Assembly: GCA_016192145.1 (NCBI GenBank)
Contig: JACPUT010000018.1
Span: 310,001 to 374,000, forward strand
Source of the DNA: Acidobacteriota bacterium
GTDB lineage: Bacteria > Acidobacteriota > Holophagae > Holophagales > Holophagaceae
Length of the DNA: 64,000 bases
Direction of reading: 5' to 3'
Positions 1 through 7,108 of this stretch are shown in pieces. How positions within the stretch are numbered: position 1 is the first letter of the stretch; every line of letters begins with the position of its first letter. A model generated the notes under the pieces. The model saw nothing but the letters and a program-made list of their open reading frames with translations, had not been told where the DNA came from and ran no database searches. The translations under genes were made by a program, and so were the position numbers.

Positions 1-68
1 GCCGCCACCGCGATGATGATCAACTTCTTCTTCCCGCCCCCGCCGCCGCCTTCTTCCTGATCCGACAT
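1..68 (-). CDS. fliL: FliL-like flagellar basal-body protein, N-terminus only
   Basis: This is a partial gene: only the first 22 codons lie in the window and the rest runs off the left edge. Reading the minus strand from the ATG at 68-66 gives an acidic start (MSDQEEGGGGGG), a KKK stop-transfer signal, then the start of a hydrophobic segment (LIIIAVAA). A short acidic, Gly-rich, Lys-flanked single-pass N-terminus is typical of FliL, which sits in the inner membrane next to the flagellar stator. A good ribosome site (GAGGTGG) lies 6 bases upstream of the ATG. It is divergent from truA. With so little sequence, another single-pass protein is possible. Confidence 0.5.
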   Translation of the reverse strand, partial: MSDQEEGGGGGGKKKLIIIAVA

Positions 69-147
69 TAGCCACCTCAAATGGATGGCTTCCTATCGGC
101 CGGGGCGCCCGTCCATCTTGAGATCCGGCGCCCGGTATCATGGGCGG

Positions 148-951
148 ATGCGGCATTCCTTCTACCTGCGCCTGGCTTACGATGGGACGAATTACCATGG
201 CTGGCAGATCCAGACGTCACTGCCCACCGTCCAGGGGGAGCTGTGGCGGGCGTTGAGGGTCCTGGATGCGGAGGCTCCCATGCCCCAGGGCACGGGCCGC
301 ACGGATTCCGGTGTCCACGCCGAGGCTCAGGGCACCGTGGCGAAGGTGGAACGGGAGTGGGACCCCTATCGCCTACTCGCAGCCCTCAACGCCCACCTAC
401 CACCCGCCATCCGGGTGATGGAGGCCGTGCCGGTGCCCGAGGCCTTCTACCCCCGCCGCCACGCCGTGGCCAAGCGCTACCGGTATCGCCTGGGGATGGG
501 CCCCACCGCGCACCCGCTGGAGCGCGCTATCCGGTGGCAGCTCTTCCGGAAGGAGCCCCTGGATCAGGAAGCCATGGCCGCCGCCGCCGCAGCGTGGATC
601 GGAACCCACGACTACAGCGCCTTCCGCCATCAGGAGTGCGAAGCCGAGGACCCCGTGCGGACCATCCACGCCATCCGCCTCGAACCGCACCGCCTGGGCC
701 TGGACCTGGTCTTCGAAGGCAGCGCCTTCCTCATGCACCAGGTGCGGATCATGAGCGGCAGCCTCGTGCAGGTGGGCAAGGGGAAGATCCTCGTGGCCGA
801 TGCGCCCCGCATCCTGGCGAACCGGGATCGCACCCAAGCCGGTGAGACGGCCCCCGCCCACGGCCTCTGCATGGAAAAGGTCTGGTACGAGGCCCGCTGG
901 GGCCTCAACGAGCCGAGCCCCTGGGGGGAGGGAAAGTTGGATCGCGAATAA
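148..951 (+). CDS. truA: tRNA pseudouridine(38-40) synthase TruA
   Basis: TruA converts uridines 38-40 of the tRNA anticodon stem to pseudouridine. The 267-residue product starts MRHSFYLRLAYDGT, the usual TruA first strand. The motif GTGRTDSGVHA carries the catalytic Asp (about residue 52). Motifs such as RYRYRL and FLMHQVRIMSG follow, in the normal order of the family. The open frame extends upstream to 85, but the added residues do not look like TruA, so 148 is chosen. The last codons fall inside a long inverted repeat shared with the convergent recR. A second truA homologue lies at 42288-43184, so one of the two may have a different target. Confidence 0.93.
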   Translation: MRHSFYLRLAYDGTNYHGWQIQTSLPTVQGELWRALRVLDAEAPMPQGTGRTDSGVHAEAQGTVAKVEREWDPYRLLAALNAHLPPAIRVMEAVPVPEAFYPRRHAVAKRYRYRLGMGPTAHPLERAIRWQLFRKEPLDQEAMAAAAAAWIGTHDYSAFRHQECEAEDPVRTIHAIRLEPHRLGLDLVFEGSAFLMHQVRIMSGSLVQVGKGKILVADAPRILANRDRTQAGETAPAHGLCMEKVWYEARWGLNEPSPWGEGKLDRE

Positions 952-1031
952 CGCGAATGGGGCGAATAAGCGCGAATAAATAGGAGTGTTCCCTATTCGC
1001 GTCATTCGCCCCATTCGCGTTATTCGCGATC
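940..1031. terminator. 28-bp perfect inverted repeat between convergent truA and recR
   Basis: The arms are 940-967 and 1004-1031, perfectly complementary over 28 bases. Both are built from the repeated word GCGAATA/GCGAAT. The left arm includes the truA stop codon and the right arm ends 5 bases after the recR stop. The position and symmetry suit a bidirectional terminator, although no clear T-run follows. It is also one of several reiterated-word inverted repeats in this window. Confidence 0.7.
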
Positions 1032-1036
1032 TGCTT

Positions 1037-1633
1037 TTAGACCGGCCGCCGGCCTTCCAGCGCTCGCCCGAGGGTGAGCTGGTCGGCGTATTCGATGTCG
1101 CTGCCGATGGGGAGGCCCAGGCCGATGCGGGTGGCTTTGATGCCCAGGGGTTCGAGCAGGCGGGCCAGCCAGCTGGCGGTGGCTTCGCCATCGAGGGTGG
1201 GATTGGTGGCGAGGATGACTTCGGTGATGCTGTGGTCTTCCAAGCGGTGGAGCAGTTCCCGGATCCGAAGCTGGTCTGGGCCCAGGCCCCGGAGCGGGGA
1301 AATGAGACCGCCCAGCACGTGGTACCGGCCCTTGAAGGAACTGGCCCGCTCGAAGCTGAGCACGTTGCTGGCTTCGGCCACCACCACGAGGACATGGGGA
1401 TCCCGGTTTGGGTCCTTGCAGATGGGGCAGAGGGGTTGGTCGGTGAAGGCCCCGCACTGACTGCAGAAACCCACCTTGTCCGCGGCGTCCTGGAGGAGGC
1501 GGGCCAGGTTGGCCATGGCCTCCGGCCCCTCCTTGAGGAGGTGCAGGGCCATGCGCTGGGCGCTCTTCTGGCCCACGCCCGGAAGGTGCTGGAGGCTCGC
1601 GACCACCGCCTCCAGGGGGGCGGGCAGCTTCAT
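1037..1633 (-). CDS. recR: Recombination mediator protein RecR
   Basis: RecR works with RecO and RecF to load RecA on gapped DNA. The 198-residue product is of normal length. The N-terminal helix-hairpin-helix has LPGVGQKSAQRMALHLL. A four-Cys zinc finger (CSQCGAF...CPIC) lies near residues 55-72. A Toprim domain follows (VVVAEASNVLSFERA). RecR is commonly encoded directly after ybaB, often behind dnaX. Here ybaB is next upstream, but a 340-bp repeat-bounded element separates them and ends only 4 bases before the recR ATG. No strong ribosome site is visible, only a CAGG inside the repeat arm. Expression may therefore depend on the element. Confidence 0.95.
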   Translation of the reverse strand: MKLPAPLEAVVASLQHLPGVGQKSAQRMALHLLKEGPEAMANLARLLQDAADKVGFCSQCGAFTDQPLCPICKDPNRDPHVLVVVAEASNVLSFERASSFKGRYHVLGGLISPLRGLGPDQLRIRELLHRLEDHSITEVILATNPTLDGEATASWLARLLEPLGIKATRIGLGLPIGSDIEYADQLTLGRALEGRRPV

Positions 1634-1637
1634 AGTG

Positions 1638-1977
1638 AAGGGCCTGTAAATGAGTCATCTTGCCTATTGCGAGGGGCGTCGGCGGAGCAATCCAAGGCGG
1701 CCGACCGTAGGTGTATCGGGAATACACGGAGGGAGGTCAACGCAGGTTTGCGACAGCCGCCGACCCTGGCCCGGTTCCCCGGTCCGCTCGGCTGTTCGGC
1801 CGAGCGGAAGAAGGCCCCGGTGGGGCCTTCGATACCGAGAGGGGTTGGCCCCTCTTCGCGCCCCCAGCTGTGTCGGGCCGCTTGCACGATGTCACCGCAT
1901 CGCGCTGCGCGGCTCTCCTTGCTGGATGGCGCGAATAGGGGCCAACAATAGGCAAGCTGACTCATTTACAGGCCCTT
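1638..1977. mobile_element. 340-bp MITE-like element with 32-bp terminal inverted repeats
   Basis: The ends 1638-1669 and 1946-1977 are inverted copies of each other, 31 of 32 bases identical. The interior has no convincing gene but several clean hairpins: 1711-1727 (GTGTAT/ATACAC), 1784-1807 (9-bp stem), 1811-1829 (AAGGCCCC/GGGGCCTT) and 1838-1855 (AGAGGGG/CCCCTCT). One end supplies the last codons and stop of ybaB, and the other end abuts the recR start. A TA lies just outside or near each end, but no clear target-site duplication can be fixed. It looks like a non-autonomous insertion. A structured RNA element is an alternative. Confidence 0.6.
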
Positions 1978-2274
1978 TAGGCCGGGGAGGTTCATGCCGG
2001 GCAGGCCCATGCCGCCCTGGGCCTGCTTCATGCCTTCGTCCACCTTGGTGGCCGCGTCATTGAAGGCCGCCTGGATCAGGTCTTCCAGCATGGAGGGATC
2101 CTCGGGATCCATGGCCTCCTTGGCGATCCGGATGGACTGCAGCTCGCGGCTGCCGTTGAGGACCACCTTCACGGTGCCGCCGCCGGCGGTGCCTTCCGCG
2201 CGCAAGTTGGCCTGGGCCTCGGCGAGCTTGGCCTGCATGGCCTGGGCCTGCTTCATGAGGAAACGCATGTCCAT
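1966..2274 (-). CDS. ybaB: YbaB/EbfC family nucleoid-associated DNA-binding protein
   Basis: YbaB proteins are small dimeric DNA-binding proteins of the nucleoid. This one has 102 residues, the usual size. It has the N-terminal coiled helix (MKQAQAMQAKLAEAQ), the central sheet (VKVVLNGSRELQSIRI) and the C-terminal helix plus Met/Gly/Pro-rich tail (GMGLPGMNLPG). The start MDMRFLM is chosen because GGAG lies 7 bases upstream. The final residues KGL and the TAA stop are encoded by the terminal repeat of the inserted element, so the native C-terminus has probably been altered slightly. The upstream DUF2062 gene ends 3 bases before this ATG, which implies one transcript. Confidence 0.92.
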   Translation of the reverse strand: MDMRFLMKQAQAMQAKLAEAQANLRAEGTAGGGTVKVVLNGSRELQSIRIAKEAMDPEDPSMLEDLIQAAFNDAATKVDEGMKQAQGGMGLPGMNLPGLKGL

Positions 2275-2276
2275 GA

Positions 2277-2864
2277 CTACTCTCCAGCTTCGTAGAGGTG
2301 GCGCGCCCGCAGCTTCAGGGCCACCTGGTGCATCACCCAGTATCCCAGAGGAAGGGCGAGGATGCTCATGACCATTCCCCCCAGCAGGTAGGGGGCCAGG
2401 ATGGGCTTGAACATGGTGGTGAGATGGGTGAAGCCCTCCCGGGAGGCGAAGCTGCGCCACCCGATCTCGCCCCATTGGATCGTGGAGAGGTCCACTTTCC
2501 AGCCCCGCCCCAGCAGCCCGCTCCCGAGCATGGTGGAGGCCGTGGCCATGGGGACGAGGGTCCAGGGATTGTTGATGAAGCAGGCCAGGAAGATCAGGGG
2601 CCGATGCAGGTGCCGGGCGAAGAGGCAGAGCAGCAGGATCATGCCCGTATGCAGCCCCAGGAAGGGATTCCAGGCGATGGAAAAGCCGATCCCGAAGCTC
2701 CAGGCCACCTGCTTGGGAGTGAGTTCGGGATGTAGGATGTGGCCCTTGAGGGATCCCCAGAAACTGCGGCTGGGCTTGGGATTCGGCGTGTCGGTCAAAG
2801 GGGGCTCAGGGGGCGAAGTGGTCGAAGCCGAGGTCGGGGAGGGGTTGGTCGGAGGTCCCATCAT
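2277..2864 (-). CDS. DUF2062 family membrane protein
   Basis: The 195-residue product has a Pro/Ser/Thr-rich N-terminus of about 35 residues. A DUF2062 domain follows, recognisable from LTPKQVAWSFGIGFSIAWNPFLGLHT and the FINNPWTLVP motif, with about three membrane segments. The family's function is not known; members often sit in envelope or polysaccharide gene sets. The start is uncertain. ATG codons at 2864 and 2861 overlap the 3' end of thiL by about 58 bases, a GTG at 2903 is further upstream, and none has a well-placed ribosome site. Overlap with thiL and tight spacing to ybaB suggest a thiL-DUF2062-ybaB operon. Confidence 0.75.
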   Translation of the reverse strand: MMGPPTNPSPTSASTTSPPEPPLTDTPNPKPSRSFWGSLKGHILHPELTPKQVAWSFGIGFSIAWNPFLGLHTGMILLLCLFARHLHRPLIFLACFINNPWTLVPMATASTMLGSGLLGRGWKVDLSTIQWGEIGWRSFASREGFTHLTTMFKPILAPYLLGGMVMSILALPLGYWVMHQVALKLRARHLYEAGE

Positions 2865-3714
2865 AAAGGACGACGGGCTCAGGCCTCCTGTCCACGACTT
2901 CACCCAGTTCGATCAAGGGCTTGCCGAGCCTGGCTTCCAGCGTCTTGCGATCGAGGGCCGCGCTGAAGCAGCGGGCGAAATCCTCGCCCCCGCGCAGTTC
3001 CTCGGGGCTGAGGTCCCGGGTGAGGCGGATGGTCAGGTTCGAGGCCTCGGCGAGATTCCGGAGGTCCCGGGAGAGGCCATCCGAGATGTCCATGCAGGAA
3101 TGAACCTCGGGCAGCTCTGCCAATTTCAGGCCCAGCCCCAGGTTCGGGGTGGGATCCAGGTGGGCGCGGATGTCGGGGTCACCGAGATCCGGCTTGGAGC
3201 CCCGCTTCAATTTTTCCAGACCTCGAAGGCTGGCACCCAGGGGCTGGTCGACGTAGACGCGATCGCCCACCTGAAGCCCATCCCGCCGCAGCCAGCGCTT
3301 GGCCGCGCCGAAAGCCGTGAGGCCGAGGCCGATGCCCTGGGGCCGGCCCACGGTATCCCCGCCGATGACGGGGAGGCCCGCGGCTTCACAGGCCTCGGCG
3401 ATGCCTTCGATGAGTTCCTGCAGCCATCCCATTTCCAGATCCGGGGGCAGGGCCAAGGAAAGGGTGCAGCCCAGGGGGCGGGCACCGCTGGCGTCCAGAT
3501 CCGAGAGGTTCACCCGCACCAGTTTCCGACCCAGCAGGCGGGGGGGGTGCCAGGCCCGGAGGAAGTGCGTTCCCTCCTCCAGGGTGTCAGTGGTCACTAG
3601 CAGGGTTTCGCCGGGGGCCGGGGCGGGCAGGGCCCCGCAGTCGTCGGAAAGTTCCGATCCTCCAGGCATCCGAGCCCGGATCCGCGCCAGGATGTCCAGT
3701 TCTTCGAGTCCCAT
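2806..3714 (-). CDS. thiL: Thiamine-monophosphate kinase ThiL
   Basis: ThiL phosphorylates thiamine monophosphate to thiamine diphosphate, the last step of cofactor synthesis. The 302-residue product has the AIR-synthase-like fold signature: SDDCGALPAPAPGE near residue 22 (metal and ATP binding), VTTDTLEEGTHF, VRVNLSDLDASGARP, the glycine-rich VIGGDTVG and CMDISDGLSRDL. These are the ThiL motifs in normal order. The start at 3714 (MGLEELD) is supported by upstream GAGG/GAGGG. It appears to head a minus-strand operon with the DUF2062 gene and ybaB, and it is divergent from the ferredoxin gene 99 bases away. Confidence 0.93.
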   Translation of the reverse strand: MGLEELDILARIRARMPGGSELSDDCGALPAPAPGETLLVTTDTLEEGTHFLRAWHPPRLLGRKLVRVNLSDLDASGARPLGCTLSLALPPDLEMGWLQELIEGIAEACEAAGLPVIGGDTVGRPQGIGLGLTAFGAAKRWLRRDGLQVGDRVYVDQPLGASLRGLEKLKRGSKPDLGDPDIRAHLDPTPNLGLGLKLAELPEVHSCMDISDGLSRDLRNLAEASNLTIRLTRDLSPEELRGGEDFARCFSAALDRKTLEARLGKPLIELGEVVDRRPEPVVLYDGTSDQPLPDLGFDHFAP

Positions 3715-3813
3715 CCCTCTGATCCTCGCATGGATCTCCACTTGGTCCGACCGCCGCCCGATGGTAGGTTCAAAGGGCTTGCCGAGACGGCGCCAGGATT
3801 GAAGGAGACAACC

Positions 3814-4068
3814 ATGGCCATCACGAAGGTTTGGATCGAAGAAGGCTGCATCGTGTGCAACGCCTGCGAGGCGGAGTGCCCCGACGTCTTCCACGTCACG
3901 GACACCACCTGCACCATCCGCGACGGCGTGCGCAAGGACGGCCTCGAGACCGAGAACCGCGACGAGATGAGCGAGCTCAACGACGACGTGCAGACCTCCC
4001 TGGCCGACAGCATCATCGCCGCCGCCGCCGGTTGCCCCGTGGAAGTCATCAAGTACGAGCAGGCGTAG
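3814..4068 (+). CDS. [4Fe-4S] ferredoxin
   Basis: This is a small acidic electron carrier of 84 residues. The cluster loop is EGCIVCNACEAECPD (Cys-x2-Cys-x2-Cys-x3-Cys-Pro). A distal Cys-Pro (AAGCPVEVI) near the C-terminus supplies the usual last ligand of a single [4Fe-4S] cluster. The extra Cys in ECPD is seen in related monocluster ferredoxins. The start is set by AAGGAG 7 bases upstream. The long acidic insert between the Cys groups (DTTCTIRDGVRKDGLE...) is larger than in minimal ferredoxins and contains one more Cys. No redox partner is encoded nearby, so its pathway cannot be assigned. A strong terminator follows. Confidence 0.9.
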   Translation: MAITKVWIEEGCIVCNACEAECPDVFHVTDTTCTIRDGVRKDGLETENRDEMSELNDDVQTSLADSIIAAAAGCPVEVIKYEQA

Positions 4069-4086
4069 ATTAGGTCCCTGGACCAT

Positions 4087-4190
4087 AGTCCTTGGTCCTT
4101 AGTCCTTAGTCCTTAGCAAGCGCCGACCCAGCCTGGCTGGGTCGGCGCTTCCCCTTTAGCCAAGGACCAAGGACCAAGGACTAAGGACCA
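4087..4190. repeat. Reiterated-word inverted repeat (TCCTTRG words)
   Basis: The left side holds four or five tandem copies of a 7-base word TCCTTAG/TCCTTGG. The right side holds the complementary word (AAGGACC/AAGGACT) in the same number. Together they flank the terminator hairpin. The architecture matches the spacers at 940-1031, 5253-5323, 7590-7678, 35692-35764 and 43616-43711, although the word differs each time. Confidence 0.75.
4118..4150. terminator. 15-bp perfect hairpin between convergent ferredoxin and cheX
   Basis: Arms 4118-4132 and 4136-4150 pair perfectly around a 3-base loop (AAGCGCCGACCCAGC and its complement). The stem begins with AA and ends with TT, so it can serve both strands. 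It is nested inside a second, looser inverted repeat made of TCCTTAG/TCCTTGG words (about 4087-4116 and 4160-4190). Confidence 0.85.
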
Positions 4191-4201
4191 AAGCCCAGAG
4201 C

Positions 4202-4663
4202 CTACTCCTTCAGCCCCACGTTCACCTCGAACTCCCCATACGGCGTCTTGAAGGGGATGGCGATGCAGGGGATGTGTCCGCTACGGCTGATCTTGTGGCC
4301 ATGGCCCATGACGACGGTGGGTACGCTGATGTTCAGCTGGTGGCCTTCCTGGATGAGGATGCGGCGGGCATCACCCACCACGATGTTGCCGATCTCGCCA
4401 ATGGCGTCCTCCACCCGCTGATCCATCACGGTGATCTCCTCCATCAGCATGTTCGCGGCGATCTTGCAGGCGAGATCGGTGGGCACGCTGATGATGATCG
4501 AGCCGGAGACTTCACCCGTGATCCCGATGATCGAACTGATGTCGAAGGTGGTGATCAGGTCCTCCTTCACCGAGAGGCCCGTCTTTTCCGCCGCGATGCC
4601 CGCCATCATGTCGAGGCTGCGCAGCGTGCTTTCAATGAAGGGGTTGATGTAGGCGACGTTCAT
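4202..4663 (-). CDS. cheX: Chemotaxis phosphatase CheX
   Basis: CheX removes the phosphate from CheY~P and so resets flagellar switching. The 153-residue product begins MNVAYINPFIESTLRSLDMM, typical for the family. It carries the catalytic pair in DAIGEIGNIVVGDARR (Glu90 and Asn93, the ExxN motif). The central sheet (DISSIIGITGEVSGSIIISV) forms the dimer core. No other che gene is adjacent, so it is an orphan here. It is convergent with the ferredoxin gene and divergent from yqeY. A CheC/CheX-like protein with another response-regulator target is possible. Confidence 0.9.
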   Translation of the reverse strand: MNVAYINPFIESTLRSLDMMAGIAAEKTGLSVKEDLITTFDISSIIGITGEVSGSIIISVPTDLACKIAANMLMEEITVMDQRVEDAIGEIGNIVVGDARRILIQEGHQLNISVPTVVMGHGHKISRSGHIPCIAIPFKTPYGEFEVNVGLKE

Positions 4664-4797
4664 GGGGGTCCTGGGAGATAGCCCCGCATCGGCAAGGCCT
4701 GCCCCGGCATGACTTTTTGCATGGAAGATTGAGTGAAGGGGTCGGATCCGTCAGGATGGAAGACCATCTCCTGCTGGATTTGGCCCCTGGTGAACCC

Positions 4798-5247
4798 ATG
4801 CTCGATCGCCTTCAAGCCGACCTCAAGACCTCCATGCTGGCCAAGGATGCCCCCCGAACGGGCGTGCTCCGCATGGCATTGGCCGCCTACAAGAACGAGG
4901 CGGTGGCCAAGGGCCTGGGTCCTCAAGGGGTTCTGGCCGACGCGGATGGGTTGACGGTCATCAAGCGACTTGTTAAATCCCGCGAAGATAGCGTGGACCA
5001 GTACACCAAGGCCGGCTATGCCGATCGGGCCGCCTCGGAGCAGGCGGAGATCGCCATCCTCAAGGCCTACCTGCCCGCCATGCTGGAGGGAGTCCAGCTC
5101 GAAACTGCCGTCCGTGAAGCCATTGCGGCGACGGGCGCGGCCACCAAGAAGGACATGGGCCAGGTCATGAAGGCCCTCCAGGCCGCCCACGGCGCCTCCT
5201 TCGACGGCAAGGCCGCCAGCGCCCTCGTCAATTCCCTCCTCAGTTAA
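4798..5247 (+). CDS. yqeY: YqeY/GatB-like domain protein
   Basis: The 149-residue product is a full-length YqeY: MLDRLQADLKTSMLAKD at the start, then VLRMALAAYKNEAVAKG, EILKAYLPAMLEG-type helices and a C-terminal MGQVMKALQAAHGASFDGKAASALVNSLL. That tail resembles the last domain of GatB, which binds tRNA. YqeY proteins are thought to help amidotransferase or tRNA handling, but the exact role is not settled. The start at 4798 matches the family. An in-frame ATG at 4756 is possible. proS follows 79 bases later, across a repeat-rich spacer, so the two may share a transcript. Confidence 0.87.
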   Translation: MLDRLQADLKTSMLAKDAPRTGVLRMALAAYKNEAVAKGLGPQGVLADADGLTVIKRLVKSREDSVDQYTKAGYADRAASEQAEIAILKAYLPAMLEGVQLETAVREAIAATGAATKKDMGQVMKALQAAHGASFDGKAASALVNSLLS

Positions 5248-5252
5248 GGCTT

Positions 5253-5323
5253 TCGGCTATAGGCTCTGGGCTCTTGCCCGGCCTCACCCAGCCAGAGCCT
5301 AGCGCCCAAAGCCTAGAGCCCAA
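5253..5323. repeat. Reiterated-word inverted repeat upstream of proS (GGCTCT words)
   Basis: The spacer between yqeY and proS carries words of the type GGCTCTGGGCTCT and CGGCTATAGGCTCT on the left. Their complements AGAGCCTAG, AAAGCCTAGAGCCC stand on the right. Pairing is imperfect. It leaves no obvious ribosome site for proS (GAGCCCAAAAA precedes the ATG). Confidence 0.6.
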
Positions 5324-5326
5324 AAA

Positions 5327-7108
5327 ATGAAACAGTCCAAACAGCTCATCCAGACCCTCCGCGAAACCCCCAAGGATGCCGACGTCGTCAGCCAGCAGCT
5401 GATGATGCGGGCCGGCATGATCCAGAAGCAGGCCGCGGGCATCTATTCCTACTTCCCCCTGGCCCTGCGGAGCATCCGCAAGTTCGAGCAGATCGTCCGC
5501 GAAGAGCTCGCCAAGGACGGCTGCCAGGAAGTGCTCATGCCCATGGTGCAGCCCGCCGAGCTCTGGCAGGAGAGCGGCCGCTGGACCTTCTACGGCAAGG
5601 AACTCCTCCGCTTCAAGGACCGCAAGGAAGCGGGCTTCTGCCTGGGCCCCACCCATGAGGAGGTCATCACGGACATGGTGCGCCGCACCGTGCGCAGCTA
5701 CAAGCAGCTGCCCATAAATCTCTTCCAGGTGCAGAGCAAGTTCCGCGACGAGATCCGCCCCCGCTTCGGCCTCATGCGGGGCCGGGAATTCATCATGAAG
5801 GACGGTTACTCCTTCCACGCCACGGACGCCGACTGCGACCGCGAGTACTGGGCCATGTTCAACGCCTACAAGCGGATCTTCAGCCGCCTGGGCGTGAAGT
5901 TCCGGCCCGTGGAAGCCGATAGCGGCGCCATCGGCGGCTCTTTCACCCACGAGTTCCACGTGCTGGCCGGCAGCGGCGAGGACGCCATCCTCAGCTGCGA
6001 CAGCTGCGACTACACCTCCAACCTCGAGAAGACCGAGGCCCCCGCGCTGGCGATCACGGACAACGGCGCCGCCTTCCCGCTGAAGCGCGATCACTTCGCC
6101 ACCCCCGGCGTCGTGGGTCAGGTGGAGCAGGCCGCCGGCATGAAGGACGCGGACCACGACGGCATGCCCATCACCCAGACCAGCAAGTTCTACCTCTTCC
6201 GCGCCATGTTCGCGGATGAGACGACGAAGCTGGTGGGCGCCGTCCTGCGCGGCGACCACGAAGTGAACCCCGTGAAGGTGAAGAACCTCGTGGGTGCCCT
6301 GGACCTCGAGCTGTTCCCCCTGGAGGAGGCCGAGGCCTTCACCGGCGCCAAGTCCGGCTTCATGGGACCCGTGGGCCTCAAGGACGTGCAGATGGTGGTG
6401 GACCTCTCCCTCAAGGGAGCGGTGAACCTCACCTGCGGCGCGAACAAGACCGACTATCACCACTTCGGCCTGGATCCCGCCCGGGACCTTCCCGGCGCCA
6501 CCTTCGCCGACATCCGCCTCGCCCTGGAGCAGGACACCTGCACCCGCTGCGGCAAGGGCAAGTACCAGGCCTACCGCGGCATCGAGGTGGGCCAGGTCTT
6601 CAAGCTCGGCATCAAGTACTCCAAGGCCATGGGCTGCACCTTCCTGGATGAGAACGGCAAGGACCAGCCCATGATCATGGGCTGTTACGGCATCGGCGTG
6701 ACGCGCACCGTGGCCGCCGTCATCGAGCAGAACTTCGATGAGGACGGCATCATCTGGCCCTGGCCCGTGGCGCCCTACCAGGTCCACCTGCTGAACCTGG
6801 ATCCCGCCAACGCCGAAGTGAACCTGGTGGCCAATCGGTTGGAGACGGAACTCGAAGCGGCCGGTTTCGAGGTGCTCCACGATGATCGCGAGGGCATGAG
6901 CCCCGGCGCCAAGTTCAAGGACGCCGACCTGCTGGGCTTCCCCCTCCGCCTGATGGTGGGCACCAAGGGCCTGAAGGAGGGCGTCGTGGAACTGCGCGAC
7001 CGCCGCACCAAGCAGGTCACCAAGGTGGCTCCGGATGCCGTGCTCGGCGCGGTGCGCACGGCCAAGGATCGGATCTTCGAAGGGCTCGAGACCGCGGGAG
7101 GTCGCTGA
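5327..7108 (+). CDS. proS: Prolyl-tRNA synthetase (bacterial type)
   Basis: ProS charges tRNA-Pro. The 593-residue length is that of the bacterial form with an inserted editing domain. Class II motifs are visible: motif 1 near KDGCQEVLMPMVQPAELW, motif 2 as FRDEIRPRFGLMRGREFIMKD and motif 3 near MIMGCYGIGVTRT. Residues of about 220-400 form the editing insert. A CTRCGKGKYQAYRGIEVGQVF segment precedes motif 3. The C-terminal anticodon-binding domain (VHLLNLDPAN...GMSPGAKFKDADLLGFPLRLMVG) is complete. The stop overlaps the ATG of the next gene by one base, so those two are translationally coupled. Confidence 0.97.
   Translation: MKQSKQLIQTLRETPKDADVVSQQLMMRAGMIQKQAAGIYSYFPLALRSIRKFEQIVREELAKDGCQEVLMPMVQPAELWQESGRWTFYGKELLRFKDRKEAGFCLGPTHEEVITDMVRRTVRSYKQLPINLFQVQSKFRDEIRPRFGLMRGREFIMKDGYSFHATDADCDREYWAMFNAYKRIFSRLGVKFRPVEADSGAIGGSFTHEFHVLAGSGEDAILSCDSCDYTSNLEKTEAPALAITDNGAAFPLKRDHFATPGVVGQVEQAAGMKDADHDGMPITQTSKFYLFRAMFADETTKLVGAVLRGDHEVNPVKVKNLVGALDLELFPLEEAEAFTGAKSGFMGPVGLKDVQMVVDLSLKGAVNLTCGANKTDYHHFGLDPARDLPGATFADIRLALEQDTCTRCGKGKYQAYRGIEVGQVFKLGIKYSKAMGCTFLDENGKDQPMIMGCYGIGVTRTVAAVIEQNFDEDGIIWPWPVAPYQVHLLNLDPANAEVNLVANRLETELEAAGFEVLHDDREGMSPGAKFKDADLLGFPLRLMVGTKGLKEGVVELRDRRTKQVTKVAPDAVLGAVRTAKDRIFEGLETAGGR

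Noticed and set aside
1709-1850. GATACCGAG motifs inside the MITE-like element as further copies of the palindrome family
   Set aside because: Only a half-site is shared and no gene-start fragment lies beside it, so kinship with the palindromes at 15485 and 61064 is not supported.
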